Assembly (NCBI RefSeq): GCF_046546475.1
Contig: NZ_JBKGXS010000011.1
Location: forward strand, 114,051 to 178,050
Origin: Pseudonocardia phyllosphaerae
GTDB lineage: Bacteria > Actinomycetota > Actinomycetes > Mycobacteriales > Pseudonocardiaceae
Direction of reading: 5' to 3'
Length of the DNA stretch: 64,000 bases
In this document: positions 33,227 through 41,381 of the stretch, piece after piece
How the letters are laid out: each line of letters starts with the position of its first letter
How positions within the stretch are numbered: the first letter of the stretch is position 1
Position numbers and translations under genes: made by a program
The notes under the pieces: generated by a model
The model's input: the letters and a program-made list of their open reading frames with translations, nothing else
The model's database searches: none
What the model was told of the DNA's origin: nothing

Positions 33227-34657
33227 ATGAGCAGGCGCGTGGTGGTGATCGGGCACGGGATGGTCGGTGCCCGCTTCGCCGACGAGGTCCGCCGGCGTGA
33301 TCCGGACGGTGCGCGGCTGGCGCTGACGGTCCTCGGCGCCGAGTCGCGACCGGCCTACAACCGGGTGCTGCTGTCGACGGTGCTGGCCGGTGGGCTGCGC
33401 CCGGAGATGGTCGCGCTGCCCCTGGCCGAGGGCGTCGACGTGCACACCGGGGTCGCGGCGACCGCGATCGACCGGGCCGCCCGCGTCGTACGTACCGACG
33501 ACGGCGCCGAGCACCCCTACGACGAGCTGGTCCTGGCCACCGGCAGCCGCGCGGTCCTCCCGCCGATCGACGGGCTCGCCGAGGACGGCGCCCCCGCGCG
33601 CGGGGTGTCGCTGTTCCGCGACCTCGACGACTGCGAGCGCATCCTGTCCGTGGCCGCTCCGGGCGCGCGGATCGCCGTCGTCGGCGGCGGGCTGCTCGGG
33701 GTCGAGGCCGCGCGCGGGCTCGCCGGGCGCGGCGTCGCCGTCACGCTGGTCCACCCCTGCACCCACCTCATGGAACGCCAGCTCGACGCCGGCGCCGGTG
33801 ACGTCCTCGCCGGGGCGCTGCGCGAGATGGGCGTCGACGTCCGCTGCGGGGTCTCGGCGAAGGCCTGGGACCCCGACGCAGGCCTGGACTGCGACGACGG
33901 CAGCCGGGTCGCCGCCGACGCCGTCGTCGTCGCCACGGGGGTGCGGGCCGAGACCGGCCTGGCCGCCGACGCCGGGCTCGCCTGCGACCGCGGCATCCTG
34001 ATCGACGACCGCCTGGCCACCGACGACGGCCGGGTGCACGCCATCGGCGACTGTGCCCAGCACGTCGACGCCGCAGGCGGGCTCGTCCAGTCCGGCTGGG
34101 AGCAGGCCGCCGTGCTCGCCGACCTGCTCACCGGCACCGACCCGGCCGCGCGCTACCGCGGCACCCGCCCGGTCACCCGGCTCAAGGCCACGGGGATCGA
34201 CCTGGCCGCCGTCGGCGACCCCGCGGCGGGCGACGAGGAGCTGCGGATCTCCGACCCGCGCCGCGGCCGCTACGGGGTCCTCGCGCTGCGCGACGACCGC
34301 GTCGTCGGCGCCGTGCTGATGGGCCTGCCCGACGCCGCCGCGACGATCACCGGGCTCTACGACTCCGGCGCACCCGCCCCCGAGGACCGGCTGGCACTGC
34401 TGCTCGGCCGCGCCGCACCGGGTGGGGCCGCCGAGACCGCCGACCCGGGCCGGCTGCCCGGCTCCGCGGTCGTCTGCCGCTGCAACACCGTCACGAAGAA
34501 CGCACTGGTCACCGCGTGGCGCGAGGGCGCCCGCGACGTCGACGCGCTGTCCCGCCGCACCCGCGCCGCCACCGGCTGCGGGAGCTGCAGGGACGTCGTC
34601 TGCGGCATCCGTGACTGGCTCGACGAGGTCGATCCGCCGCAGCAGGACGCGGCGTGA
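33227..34657 (+). CDS. FAD/NAD(P)-dependent oxidoreductase with C-terminal BFD 2Fe-2S domain (nitrate reductase electron donor)
   Basis: A 476-residue protein. The N-terminal RVVVIGHGMVGARFADEV and the internal IAVVGGGLLGVEAARGLAG are FAD and NAD binding motifs, and VHAIGDCAQH is the late FAD motif. It resembles the N-terminal third of NirB. The C-terminus VVCRCNTVTKNALV ... ATGCGSCRDVVC holds four cysteines of a BFD-type 2Fe-2S domain. By position and architecture it passes electrons from NAD(P)H to the nitrate reductase, like NasB/NasC of other bacteria. nirB follows 12 bases after its stop. Confidence 0.88.
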   Translation: MSRRVVVIGHGMVGARFADEVRRRDPDGARLALTVLGAESRPAYNRVLLSTVLAGGLRPEMVALPLAEGVDVHTGVAATAIDRAARVVRTDDGAEHPYDELVLATGSRAVLPPIDGLAEDGAPARGVSLFRDLDDCERILSVAAPGARIAVVGGGLLGVEAARGLAGRGVAVTLVHPCTHLMERQLDAGAGDVLAGALREMGVDVRCGVSAKAWDPDAGLDCDDGSRVAADAVVVATGVRAETGLAADAGLACDRGILIDDRLATDDGRVHAIGDCAQHVDAAGGLVQSGWEQAAVLADLLTGTDPAARYRGTRPVTRLKATGIDLAAVGDPAAGDEELRISDPRRGRYGVLALRDDRVVGAVLMGLPDAAATITGLYDSGAPAPEDRLALLLGRAAPGGAAETADPGRLPGSAVVCRCNTVTKNALVTAWREGARDVDALSRRTRAATGCGSCRDVVCGIRDWLDEVDPPQQDAA

Positions 34658-34668
34658 GGGGAGAGAAC

Positions 34669-37287
34669 ATGGCGAGCCGCCACCTGGTGGTCGTGGGCAA
34701 CGGGATGGTCGGGCACCGGCTGGTGTCCGCGCTCCGGGACCGCGACACCTCGGGGGACTGGGAGATCACCGTCCTCGGCGAGGAGACCCGCCGCGCCTAC
34801 GACCGGGTCGCACTGTCGTCCTACGTGGACGGCAAGACCGAGGAGGAGCTCCGCCTCGACGACGACGAGCTGCGCGGCGACCCGCTGGTCACCTACCACC
34901 TCGGGGACGCGGTGCAGACCATCGACCGCGACGCCCGCCGCGTCGTCACCGCGTCGGGCACCGTCGTCGACTACGACGAGCTGGTCCTGGCCACCGGCTC
35001 CTACCCGTTCGTCCCGCCGGTCCCCGGCCGCGACCTGCCCGGCTGCTTCGTCTACCGCACCCTCGACGACCTCGACGAGATCAAGGCCGCGGCCGCCGCG
35101 GCCGCGGCGGACCCGCACCGCAAGGGGCGGCCGTCCGCGGTCGTCGTCGGCGGCGGGCTGCTCGGCCTGGAGGCCGCGCGGGCGATGCGCCTGCTCGGGC
35201 TGTCCCCGCAGGTCGTGGAGATCGCGCCGCGGCTGATGCCGGTGCAGGTCGACGAGGGCGGCGGCGCGCTGCTGCACCGCCTGGTCACCGACCAGGGCAT
35301 CGCGGTGCGCACCGGGGTGTCGCTGCAGGGCGTCGCCGAGGACCGCGGCCGGCTGCTCGCGAGCCTGTCCGACGGCGTCGAGCTCGACGCCGACGTGGTC
35401 GTGTTCTCCGCGGGCATCCGCGCCGCCGACGGCCTGGCGCGCGACTGCGGCCTGCCGGTCGGCGAGCGCGGCGGCGTCCTGGTCGACGACCGCTGCCGCT
35501 CCACCGGCGACGCCCACGTCTGGGCGGTCGGCGAGGTCGCGGCGCTGGAGGGCCGCACCTACGGCCTGGTCGCGCCCGGCTACGCGATGGCCGAGGTCGT
35601 CGCCGACCAGCTCCTCGGCGGGCAGGCGACGATGACGCCCGAGGAGCTGGACATGTCCACCCAGCTCAAGCTGCTCGGCGTCGACGTCGCCAGCTTCGGT
35701 GACGCGCACGCGGCCACCGAGGGCGCGCTGGAGATCGTGGTCAACGACCCGGTGGAGGGGACGTACTCGAAGCTCGTCGTGTCTCCCCCGGGGAGCGCAG
35801 GCGGAGCGGGCATCGACCCCCCGGGGAGCGCAGGCGGAGCGGGCATCGACACCGACGCCGGCACGCTGCTCGGCGGTGTGCTCGTCGGCGACGCGTCGCG
35901 CTACGGCTCGCTGCGCCCGCTGGTCGGTGCGCGGCTACCCGAGGACCCGGTCACGCTGATCTCCAAGGGCGGCGCCGAGCCGGACGCCGGTGCGCTGCCG
36001 GACTCCGCGCAGATCTGCTCCTGCAACGGCGTCACCAAGGGCGCGCTCTGCTCGGCCATCGCCGACGGCGCGCACGACGTCCCGTCGCTGAAGGCCTGCA
36101 CCCGCGCCGGCACCACCTGCGGGTCCTGCGTCCCGACCCTGGCCAAGATCCTCACCCAGCAGGGCGTCGAGGTCTCCAAGGCCATCTGCGAGCACTTCGA
36201 CCACTCCCGCGCGGAGCTGTTCGAGATCGTGGCCGGCGCCGGGATCCGCTCGTTCTCCGAGCTCATCGCCCGGTACGGCACCGGCACCGGCTGCGACCTG
36301 TGCAAGCCGGCCGTCGCGTCGATCCTGGCCACGCTCTACAACGAGCACGTCCTCGATGGCGAGCGCGCGACCCTGCAGGACACCAACGACCACTTCCTGG
36401 CCAACACCCAGCGCAACGGCACCTACTCCGTGGTCCCGCGGATCGCCGGCGGCGAGGTCACGCCGGAGGGCCTGATCGTCATCGGCGAGGTCGCCCGGGA
36501 CTTCGGGCTCTACACCAAGATCACCGGCGGGCAGCGGATCGACATGTTCGGCGCCCGCGTCGAGGACCTGCCGGCGATCTGGAAGCGCCTGGTCGACGCC
36601 GGGTTCGAGTCCGGGCACGCCTACGGCAAGTCGCTGCGCACGGTGAAGTCGTGCGTCGGCACCACCTGGTGCCGCTACGGCGTGCAGGACTCGGTGGGCA
36701 TGGCCGTCGAGCTGGAGCTGCGCTACCGCGGTCTGCGCAGCCCGCACAAGCTCAAGTCCGGGGTCTCCGGTTGCGCCCGCGAGTGCGCCGAGGCCCGCTC
36801 CAAGGACTTCGGCGTGATCGCCACCGAGAACGGCTGGAACCTCTACGTCGGCGGCAACGGCGGGTTCACCCCGCGCCACGCCGAGCTGCTGCTCTCCGAC
36901 GTCGACTCCGAGACGCTGATCCGGACCATCGACCGGTTCCTGATGTTCTACGTCCGCACCGCCGACCGGCTGCAGCGCACCGCGCCGTGGATCGAGGCGA
37001 TGGAGGGCGGCCTCGACCACCTGTACGCCGTGATCGTCGAGGACTCGCTCGGCATCTGCGCCGAGCTCGACGCGGCCATGCAGCGCCACGTCGAGTCCTA
37101 CGCCGACGAGTGGGCCGGTGTCCTGAACGACCCGGAGAAGCTGTCCCGCTTCGTGTCCTTCGTCAACGCCCCCGACGCCCCGGACCCGACCGTCCGGTTC
37201 GTCGAGGAGCGCGGGCAGAACGTGCCGGCACCCGGCCGGCCCGACGAACCCGTGCTGATCGGACTCCCGGAGGTGTCCGCCCGATGA
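34669..37287 (+). CDS. nirB: Assimilatory nitrite reductase large subunit NirB
   Basis: An 872-residue siroheme enzyme. It starts with LVVVGNGMVGHRLVSAL (FAD) and VVVGGGLLGLEAARAMRLLG (NAD). Two BFD-type 2Fe-2S regions follow: ICSCNGVTKGALCSAI with TTCGSCVP, and AICEHFDH with GTGCDLCKPA. The sulfite/nitrite reductase half-domains contain TWCRYGVQD and SGCARECAEA, which bind the 4Fe-4S/siroheme couple. It reduces nitrite to ammonia with NirD. Between the FAD and 2Fe-2S domains (residues about 373-395) is an exact in-frame 33-bp duplication giving PPGSAGGAGID twice. GGGGAGAG precedes the ATG. Confidence 0.95.
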   Translation: MASRHLVVVGNGMVGHRLVSALRDRDTSGDWEITVLGEETRRAYDRVALSSYVDGKTEEELRLDDDELRGDPLVTYHLGDAVQTIDRDARRVVTASGTVVDYDELVLATGSYPFVPPVPGRDLPGCFVYRTLDDLDEIKAAAAAAAADPHRKGRPSAVVVGGGLLGLEAARAMRLLGLSPQVVEIAPRLMPVQVDEGGGALLHRLVTDQGIAVRTGVSLQGVAEDRGRLLASLSDGVELDADVVVFSAGIRAADGLARDCGLPVGERGGVLVDDRCRSTGDAHVWAVGEVAALEGRTYGLVAPGYAMAEVVADQLLGGQATMTPEELDMSTQLKLLGVDVASFGDAHAATEGALEIVVNDPVEGTYSKLVVSPPGSAGGAGIDPPGSAGGAGIDTDAGTLLGGVLVGDASRYGSLRPLVGARLPEDPVTLISKGGAEPDAGALPDSAQICSCNGVTKGALCSAIADGAHDVPSLKACTRAGTTCGSCVPTLAKILTQQGVEVSKAICEHFDHSRAELFEIVAGAGIRSFSELIARYGTGTGCDLCKPAVASILATLYNEHVLDGERATLQDTNDHFLANTQRNGTYSVVPRIAGGEVTPEGLIVIGEVARDFGLYTKITGGQRIDMFGARVEDLPAIWKRLVDAGFESGHAYGKSLRTVKSCVGTTWCRYGVQDSVGMAVELELRYRGLRSPHKLKSGVSGCARECAEARSKDFGVIATENGWNLYVGGNGGFTPRHAELLLSDVDSETLIRTIDRFLMFYVRTADRLQRTAPWIEAMEGGLDHLYAVIVEDSLGICAELDAAMQRHVESYADEWAGVLNDPEKLSRFVSFVNAPDAPDPTVRFVEERGQNVPAPGRPDEPVLIGLPEVSAR
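35785..35850 (+). repeat. Exact 33-bp in-frame tandem duplication in nirB
   Basis: 35785-35817 and 35818-35850 are identical, each beginning CCCCCGGGGAGCG and ending GGGCATCGAC, and each encoding 11 residues. The site is a linker that is short in other NirB proteins as far as I recall. Confidence 0.95.
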
Positions 37288-37781
37288 CCCGCTCGCTGCC
37301 CACCACGCAGTCCGCCGACACCGCGGACCCCGCCGACACCGCGGCCCCGGCCGAGCTCGCCGCCGAGGCCCTGCCCGGTGACGTGACCGGCCCCGGCACG
37401 CATGCCCCCGCGACCCTCGGCGAGGACGTCCGCGACTGGCTGCCGATCTGCGCGCTCGACCGGCTCCAGCCCAACCGGGGCGCCGCCGCACTCGTCGGGG
37501 ACGTGCAGGTCGCGGTGTTCCGGCTGCCCACCGGGCCCGAGGCGCCCGAGGGCTACGCGGGCGCGCTGTTCGCCGTCGGCAACATCGACCCGTTCAGCGG
37601 CGCGGGCGTCATGTCCCGCGGACTCGTGGGGGACCGGGGCGGCGAGCCGACCGTCGCGTCGCCGATCTACAAGCAGAAGTTCGCGCTGCGCGACGGGCGC
37701 TGCCTCGACGACGACACTGTGAGCCTGCCCGCGTTCCACGTCCGCGACGTGGGCGGAGAGGTGCAGGTCGGGATACGGTGA
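37284..37781 (+). CDS. nirD: Nitrite reductase small subunit NirD
   Basis: The 165-residue Rieske-like protein overlaps nirB by 4 bp (ATGA). The conserved domain runs from DWLPICALDRLQPNRGAAALV to DDDTVSLPAFHVRDVGGEVQV, and SPIYKQKFALRDGRCLDD is characteristic. As in other NirD proteins the Rieske cysteines are absent. An N-terminal extension of about 48 residues, Ala/Thr/Asp-rich and disordered, precedes the domain and is longer than usual. Confidence 0.93.
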   Translation: MTRSLPTTQSADTADPADTAAPAELAAEALPGDVTGPGTHAPATLGEDVRDWLPICALDRLQPNRGAAALVGDVQVAVFRLPTGPEAPEGYAGALFAVGNIDPFSGAGVMSRGLVGDRGGEPTVASPIYKQKFALRDGRCLDDDTVSLPAFHVRDVGGEVQVGIR

Positions 37782-37879
37782 GGAGCCCGACCCGACCCGC
37801 CACCACCACGAACGGGCCTTCCGGGCAGCCGGCCACGCACCGCCGGCCCGCACCGCGCACCCGTAGGAACGGAGGACCG

Positions 37880-39085
37880 GTGACCCGGCCCACCGCCACC
37901 GAGGACACCTCGCGCGACGTCTCGGCCGAGCCGGACGAGCGCCCCGTGCCCCCGCTCGCCGGGTTCACCGTCGGGATCACCGCCGCCCGCCGGGCCGAGG
38001 AACTCGCCACGATGCTGGAGCGCCGCGGCGCCACCGTCCAGCACGGGCCCGCGCTGCGGATCGTCGCGCTCGCCGACGACGCCGACCTCGAGGTCCGTAC
38101 CCGTGAGCTCGTCGCGCGGCCGCCGGACATCACCGTCGCCACGACCGGGATCGGCTACCGCGGCTGGATCGAGGCCGCCGACGGCTGGGGTCTCGGCGAA
38201 GAGCTGCTGCGCGCCCTGGGCAGCTCGGAGCTGCTGGCCCGCGGCCCGAAGGCGCGCGGCGCGATCCGCGCGTCCGGGCTGGTCGACGCGTGGTCGCCGG
38301 AGTCGGAGTCCACCGCCGAGGTGCTCGAGCACCTGCTCGACGAGGGCGTCGAGGGCCGCCGGATCGCGGTGCAGCTGCACGGCGAGCCGCTGCCCGACGT
38401 CGTCGAGGCGCTGGAGATGGCCGGCGCCGAGGTCGTGACGGTGCCGGTGTACCGCTGGGCGCCGCCGCTGGACATCGCCCCGCTGGACCGGCTGATCGAC
38501 ACCACGCTGGCCGGCGGGATCGACATCATGTCGTTCACCTCCGCGCCCGCGGCGGCCGGGCTGCTCTCGCGCGCCGAGGAGCGCGGCGTGCGCGAGGAGC
38601 TGCTGGCCGCGCTGCGCGGGCCGGTGCTGGCGCTGTGCGTCGGCCCGGTGACCGCCGCGCCGCTGGAGGACCTCGACATCCCGACCGTGCAGCCCAAGCG
38701 GTCCCGGCTGGGGGCGATGGTGCGCACCTGCGAGGCCGTCGCACCGAGCCGGGCGCGACGGCTGCCGGTCGCCGGGCACGAGCTGGAGCTGCGCGGTCAC
38801 GCCGTCCTCGTCGACGGGAAGCTGTGCCCGCTGCCGCCGACGCCGATGGCGCTGCTGCAGGCGCTCGCGAAGCGGCCCGGCCGGGTCGTGTCGCGCGCCG
38901 AGCTGCTCGCCGCGCAGCCCGGCGGTGCCGGTGACGAGCACGCCGTCGAGAACGCGATCGGGCGGCTGCGCGCCGCGCTGGGCGTGCCGGACCTGGTGCA
39001 GACCGTCGTCCGGCGCGGGTACCGGCTGGCGCTGGAGCCCGGGCACGGCGGGCACTGCCTGGACGTGCCGGGGGAGGAGCGATGA
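37880..39085 (+). CDS. nnaR: HemD-like/winged-helix regulator of nitrite assimilation (NnaR type)
   Basis: The 401-residue fusion has an N-terminal uroporphyrinogen-III-synthase-like domain (GFTVGITAARRAEELATMLERRG, TTGIGYRGWIEA, FTSAPAAAGLL). Its C-terminal OmpR/PhoB-type winged helix reads LPPTPMALLQALAKRPGRVV, then AVENAIGRLRAALG and VRRGYRLAL. This architecture is that of NnaR, which activates nitrate/nitrite genes together with GlnR in Streptomyces and mycobacteria. Its place after nirBD fits. Whether the HemD domain is catalytic is unclear. The GTG at 37880 follows GGAGG; a longer frame from GTG 37778 overlaps the nirD stop. Confidence 0.88.
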   Translation: MTRPTATEDTSRDVSAEPDERPVPPLAGFTVGITAARRAEELATMLERRGATVQHGPALRIVALADDADLEVRTRELVARPPDITVATTGIGYRGWIEAADGWGLGEELLRALGSSELLARGPKARGAIRASGLVDAWSPESESTAEVLEHLLDEGVEGRRIAVQLHGEPLPDVVEALEMAGAEVVTVPVYRWAPPLDIAPLDRLIDTTLAGGIDIMSFTSAPAAAGLLSRAEERGVREELLAALRGPVLALCVGPVTAAPLEDLDIPTVQPKRSRLGAMVRTCEAVAPSRARRLPVAGHELELRGHAVLVDGKLCPLPPTPMALLQALAKRPGRVVSRAELLAAQPGGAGDEHAVENAIGRLRAALGVPDLVQTVVRRGYRLALEPGHGGHCLDVPGEER

Positions 39086-39795
39086 CCGGCTCCCCGCCGC
39101 TGCTGCTCGTGGCGCACGGGTCCCGCTCGGACGCCGCCGACGCGGTCATCCGCTCGCTCGCCGACGCCGTCGCCGAGCGCGGTCCGCAGGTCGAGGTCTG
39201 CTACGTCGACGTCCGCGGCCCGAAGGTCGTCGACGCCGTCGCCGCGCTGCGCGACCGCGGGCACGGCGGTGCCGTCGTCGTGCCGGCGTTCCTGGCGTCG
39301 GGCTACCACGTGCGCACCGACCTGCCCGAACAGCTGCACGAGTCCGGCGCCGACGTCGAGATGTTCCGGGCGACCCCCGCGATGGGCCCGGACCCGCTGC
39401 TGGCCCGCGCCGCGCACGCCCGCCTCGTCGACGCCGGATGGCGCCCCGGTGACGCCGTCGTCCTCGCCGCAGCCGGATCGTCGGACCCGGACGCGATGGT
39501 CGAGGTGCACCGCGCCGCGGAGATGCTGACCCCGCTGGTCGGGCGACGCGTGCGGGTCGGGTTCGCCGCGACCGGCACCCCCGGGGTGACGTCGCTGGTG
39601 GAGAGCCTGCACGCCGCCGGGGAGGAGCGGGTCGCCGTCGCGTCCTGGCTGCTCGCGCCCGGGGTGTTCCAGAACCGGCTGCTCGCCTCGGGGGCCGACG
39701 TCGTCGCCGAGCCGCTGGGGGTGCACGACCACGTCGTCGACACCCTGGTCGAGCGGTACCGCACGGGGCTGGCCGCCCTGCCGCACGCGGCCTGA
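39082..39795 (+). CDS. Sirohydrochlorin chelatase (CbiX/SirB-like)
   Basis: The 237-residue protein begins LLLVAHGSRSDAAD, where the His is the metal-site residue. VVVPAFLASGYHVRTDLPEQL supplies the second conserved His region, and a repeated half-domain with LAAAGSSDPDA follows. It inserts Fe2+ (or Co2+) into sirohydrochlorin. Iron insertion would supply the siroheme of NirB, consistent with ATGA overlap with the upstream regulator gene. Confidence 0.92.
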   Translation: MTGSPPLLLVAHGSRSDAADAVIRSLADAVAERGPQVEVCYVDVRGPKVVDAVAALRDRGHGGAVVVPAFLASGYHVRTDLPEQLHESGADVEMFRATPAMGPDPLLARAAHARLVDAGWRPGDAVVLAAAGSSDPDAMVEVHRAAEMLTPLVGRRVRVGFAATGTPGVTSLVESLHAAGEERVAVASWLLAPGVFQNRLLASGADVVAEPLGVHDHVVDTLVERYRTGLAALPHAA

Positions 39796-39814
39796 GCGGG
39801 GCATCATCGGCGGG

Positions 39815-40738
39815 ATGGATCCCGTCGCGGAGCCGGTTCCGCCGGTCGAGCCCGTGGTGGCGCGGCTGCGCCGGGCCGGGTGCGTGTTCGCCGAGGACGA
39901 GGCCCGCCTGCTGACCGCGGCCGCCGATGGCGCCCGGCTGGCGGAGCTGGTCGCACGCCGGGCCGCCGGGGAACCGCTGGAGCACCTGCTCGGGCACGTC
40001 GAGTTCGACGGGCTGAGGGTCGCGGTGACCGGCGGGGTGTTCGTCCCGCGCCGGCGTACCGAGGCGCTCGTGCACGCCGCCGCGGCGCTCACCGTGCCCG
40101 GGACGGTCGTGGTCGACCTGTGCTGCGGCTGCGGCGCGATCGGGCTCGCCGTCGTCCGCCGGGCCGCGGGGGCCGCGTGGCCTGCGCGTCCCGCCGAGGT
40201 CGCGCGTCCCGCCGGGGTGGCGCATCCCGCCGAGGCCGCACCGTCCGCCGAGGCCGCGCAGCCCGCCGCCGCGTGGTCCGCGTGGTCCGGGGCCGGGCCG
40301 GTGGAGCTGCACGCCGCGGACGTCGACCCGGTCGCGACCGCGTGTGCCGCGACCAACCTCGCCGGCGTCGGCACCGTGCACACCGGCGACCTGTTCGACG
40401 CGCTGCCCGGATCGCTGCGAGGCCGGGTCGGAGTACTCGTGGCGAACACGCCCTACGTGCCCGCCGACGCGATCGCCGGCATGCCGCCCGAGGCACGCGA
40501 CCACGAGCCCCGCCTCGCCCTCGACGGCGGCACCGACGGCCTCGACCCGGCTCGCCGCGTCGCCGCCGGGGCAGCCGCGTGGCTGGCGCCCGGCGGCACC
40601 GTCCTGATCGAGACCGGCGCCGCCCAGGCCCCCGTCCTGGCGGAGGAGCTCGCCCGGCACGGGCTCCGCGCCGAGATCGGCTCCGACGACGACCGGGACG
40701 CAACCTGGGTCACCGGCTGCCTCACCCGAACGGCCTAA
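39815..40738 (+). CDS. Putative protein N5-glutamine methyltransferase (HemK/PrmC-like)
   Basis: The 307-residue protein has RAAGEPLEHLLGHVEFDGLRV and VFVPRRRTE as in PrmC, the SAM motif VVDLCCGCGAIGLAV, and NTPYVP in place of the catalytic NPPY. It resembles the actinobacterial TIGR03704 paralogue more than PrmC itself. Between motif I and the next strand sits an Ala/Pro insertion of five 18-bp units. The methyl acceptor is unknown. It is followed by the repeat-rich gap. Confidence 0.8.
   Translation: MDPVAEPVPPVEPVVARLRRAGCVFAEDEARLLTAAADGARLAELVARRAAGEPLEHLLGHVEFDGLRVAVTGGVFVPRRRTEALVHAAAALTVPGTVVVDLCCGCGAIGLAVVRRAAGAAWPARPAEVARPAGVAHPAEAAPSAEAAQPAAAWSAWSGAGPVELHAADVDPVATACAATNLAGVGTVHTGDLFDALPGSLRGRVGVLVANTPYVPADAIAGMPPEARDHEPRLALDGGTDGLDPARRVAAGAAAWLAPGGTVLIETGAAQAPVLAEELARHGLRAEIGSDDDRDATWVTGCLTRTA
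40184..40270 (+). repeat. 18-bp coding tandem repeat in the PrmC-like gene
   Basis: Units begin at 40184, 40202, 40220, 40238 and 40256 (partial). The type unit is GCGCGTCCCGCCGAGGTC, encoding (A)RPAEV-like hexapeptides. Confidence 0.88.
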
Positions 40739-41055
40739 CCCGGCTGATCGCGGGAGCGCTCGGGCAGGGGCGCTGTGAGGCCCCTTTGCTCTGCTCACCC
40801 CCACGCATCACCCCAGGTCAGGAACCAGGCTTTGCTCTGCTCACCTATACGCAGCACCCGTCGGACAGGGGCGGTCCGGCTCTGCTCACCTCGGCGCAGT
40901 GCTCCGCGTGGAGCTACACATCCGCGGTCCGGCGCCGGTTCCGTCCGACCCCGCCGGCGAGGCCCTGAAACCTCTCCGAGCTGGGGTGATGCGTGGGAGT
41001 GAGCAGAGCAAAGGCAGGACGGAGTGCCCCGGTACCGCGCGCCCCGGCCCCTCGC
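40739..41055. other. Convergent intergenic region filled by repeats
   Basis: About 317 bp between the PrmC-like gene and the convergent ATL gene. Apart from the repeat cluster no other signal was seen. Relative to each neighbouring gene, the nearest copies read in the sense direction after its stop codon. Confidence 0.7.
40784..41013. repeat. Two-half repeat cluster: three direct and one inverted copy
   Basis: Direct copies at 40784-40815, 40830-40859 and 40878-40899 (cores at 40788, 40834, 40879; 46 and 45 bp apart) and an inverted copy at 40981-41013. The first and last are complementary over 33 bases with one mismatch. Non-conserved spacers of about 15-18 bp lie between the direct copies. 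Confidence 0.92.
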
Positions 41056-41337
41056 TCAGCGGCGGCGATGATCTTTCGGGAGGCGCCCGTCGACCAGCAG
41101 GACGCCCTCGGCGCGCAGCCGCGCGGCCTGCTCGGCAGCGATGTGCGGGGCCGGGGTTCCGTTCGCCCGCAGCACGCGGTGCCAGGGCAGGTCGGCGCCG
41201 TCCTCGGCGAGAATGCGGCCGACCAGGCGGGCCGAACGAATCCCGGCGCGGGCGGCGACGTCGCCGTAGGTGCTGGTCTCACCGGGCGGGATCGCGGCCA
41301 CGACGTCGCGCACCCGCTCCAGGGTCTCCTCGTCCAC
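41056..41337 (-). CDS. Alkyltransferase-like protein (ATL, MGMT family)
   Basis: The 93-residue protein has IPPGETSTYGDVAARAG and GRILAEDGADLPWHRVLRANG. The MGMT active-site PCHR is replaced by PWHR, the hallmark of ATL proteins, which bind O6-alkylguanine without repairing it and hand lesions to nucleotide excision repair. It corresponds to Rv3204 in position, beside adnA. The start is GTG at 41337, 44 bp from the divergent adnA start. Confidence 0.92.
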   Translation of the reverse strand: MDEETLERVRDVVAAIPPGETSTYGDVAARAGIRSARLVGRILAEDGADLPWHRVLRANGTPAPHIAAEQAARLRAEGVLLVDGRLPKDHRRR

Positions 41338-41381
41338 CCGCCGATCCTCCCGCTGTCGGTGGGCCGTGGTCGAATCGGTGC

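Noticed and set aside
40784..40899. CRISPR array, given direct repeats with unique spacers
   Set aside because: Spacers are only about 15-18 bp, arrays have two or three units, copies occur inside genes and in both orientations, and no cas genes are present.
41056..41337. Inactive MGMT pseudogene
   Set aside because: PWHR in place of PCHR is the defining feature of ATL proteins, which are functional in lesion recognition.
40899..41381. N-terminal extension of AdnA through the repeat cluster
   Set aside because: The frame is open, but the translation is Arg/Pro-rich shadow sequence antisense to the ATL gene. Walker A begins at the normal distance from the ATG at 41382.
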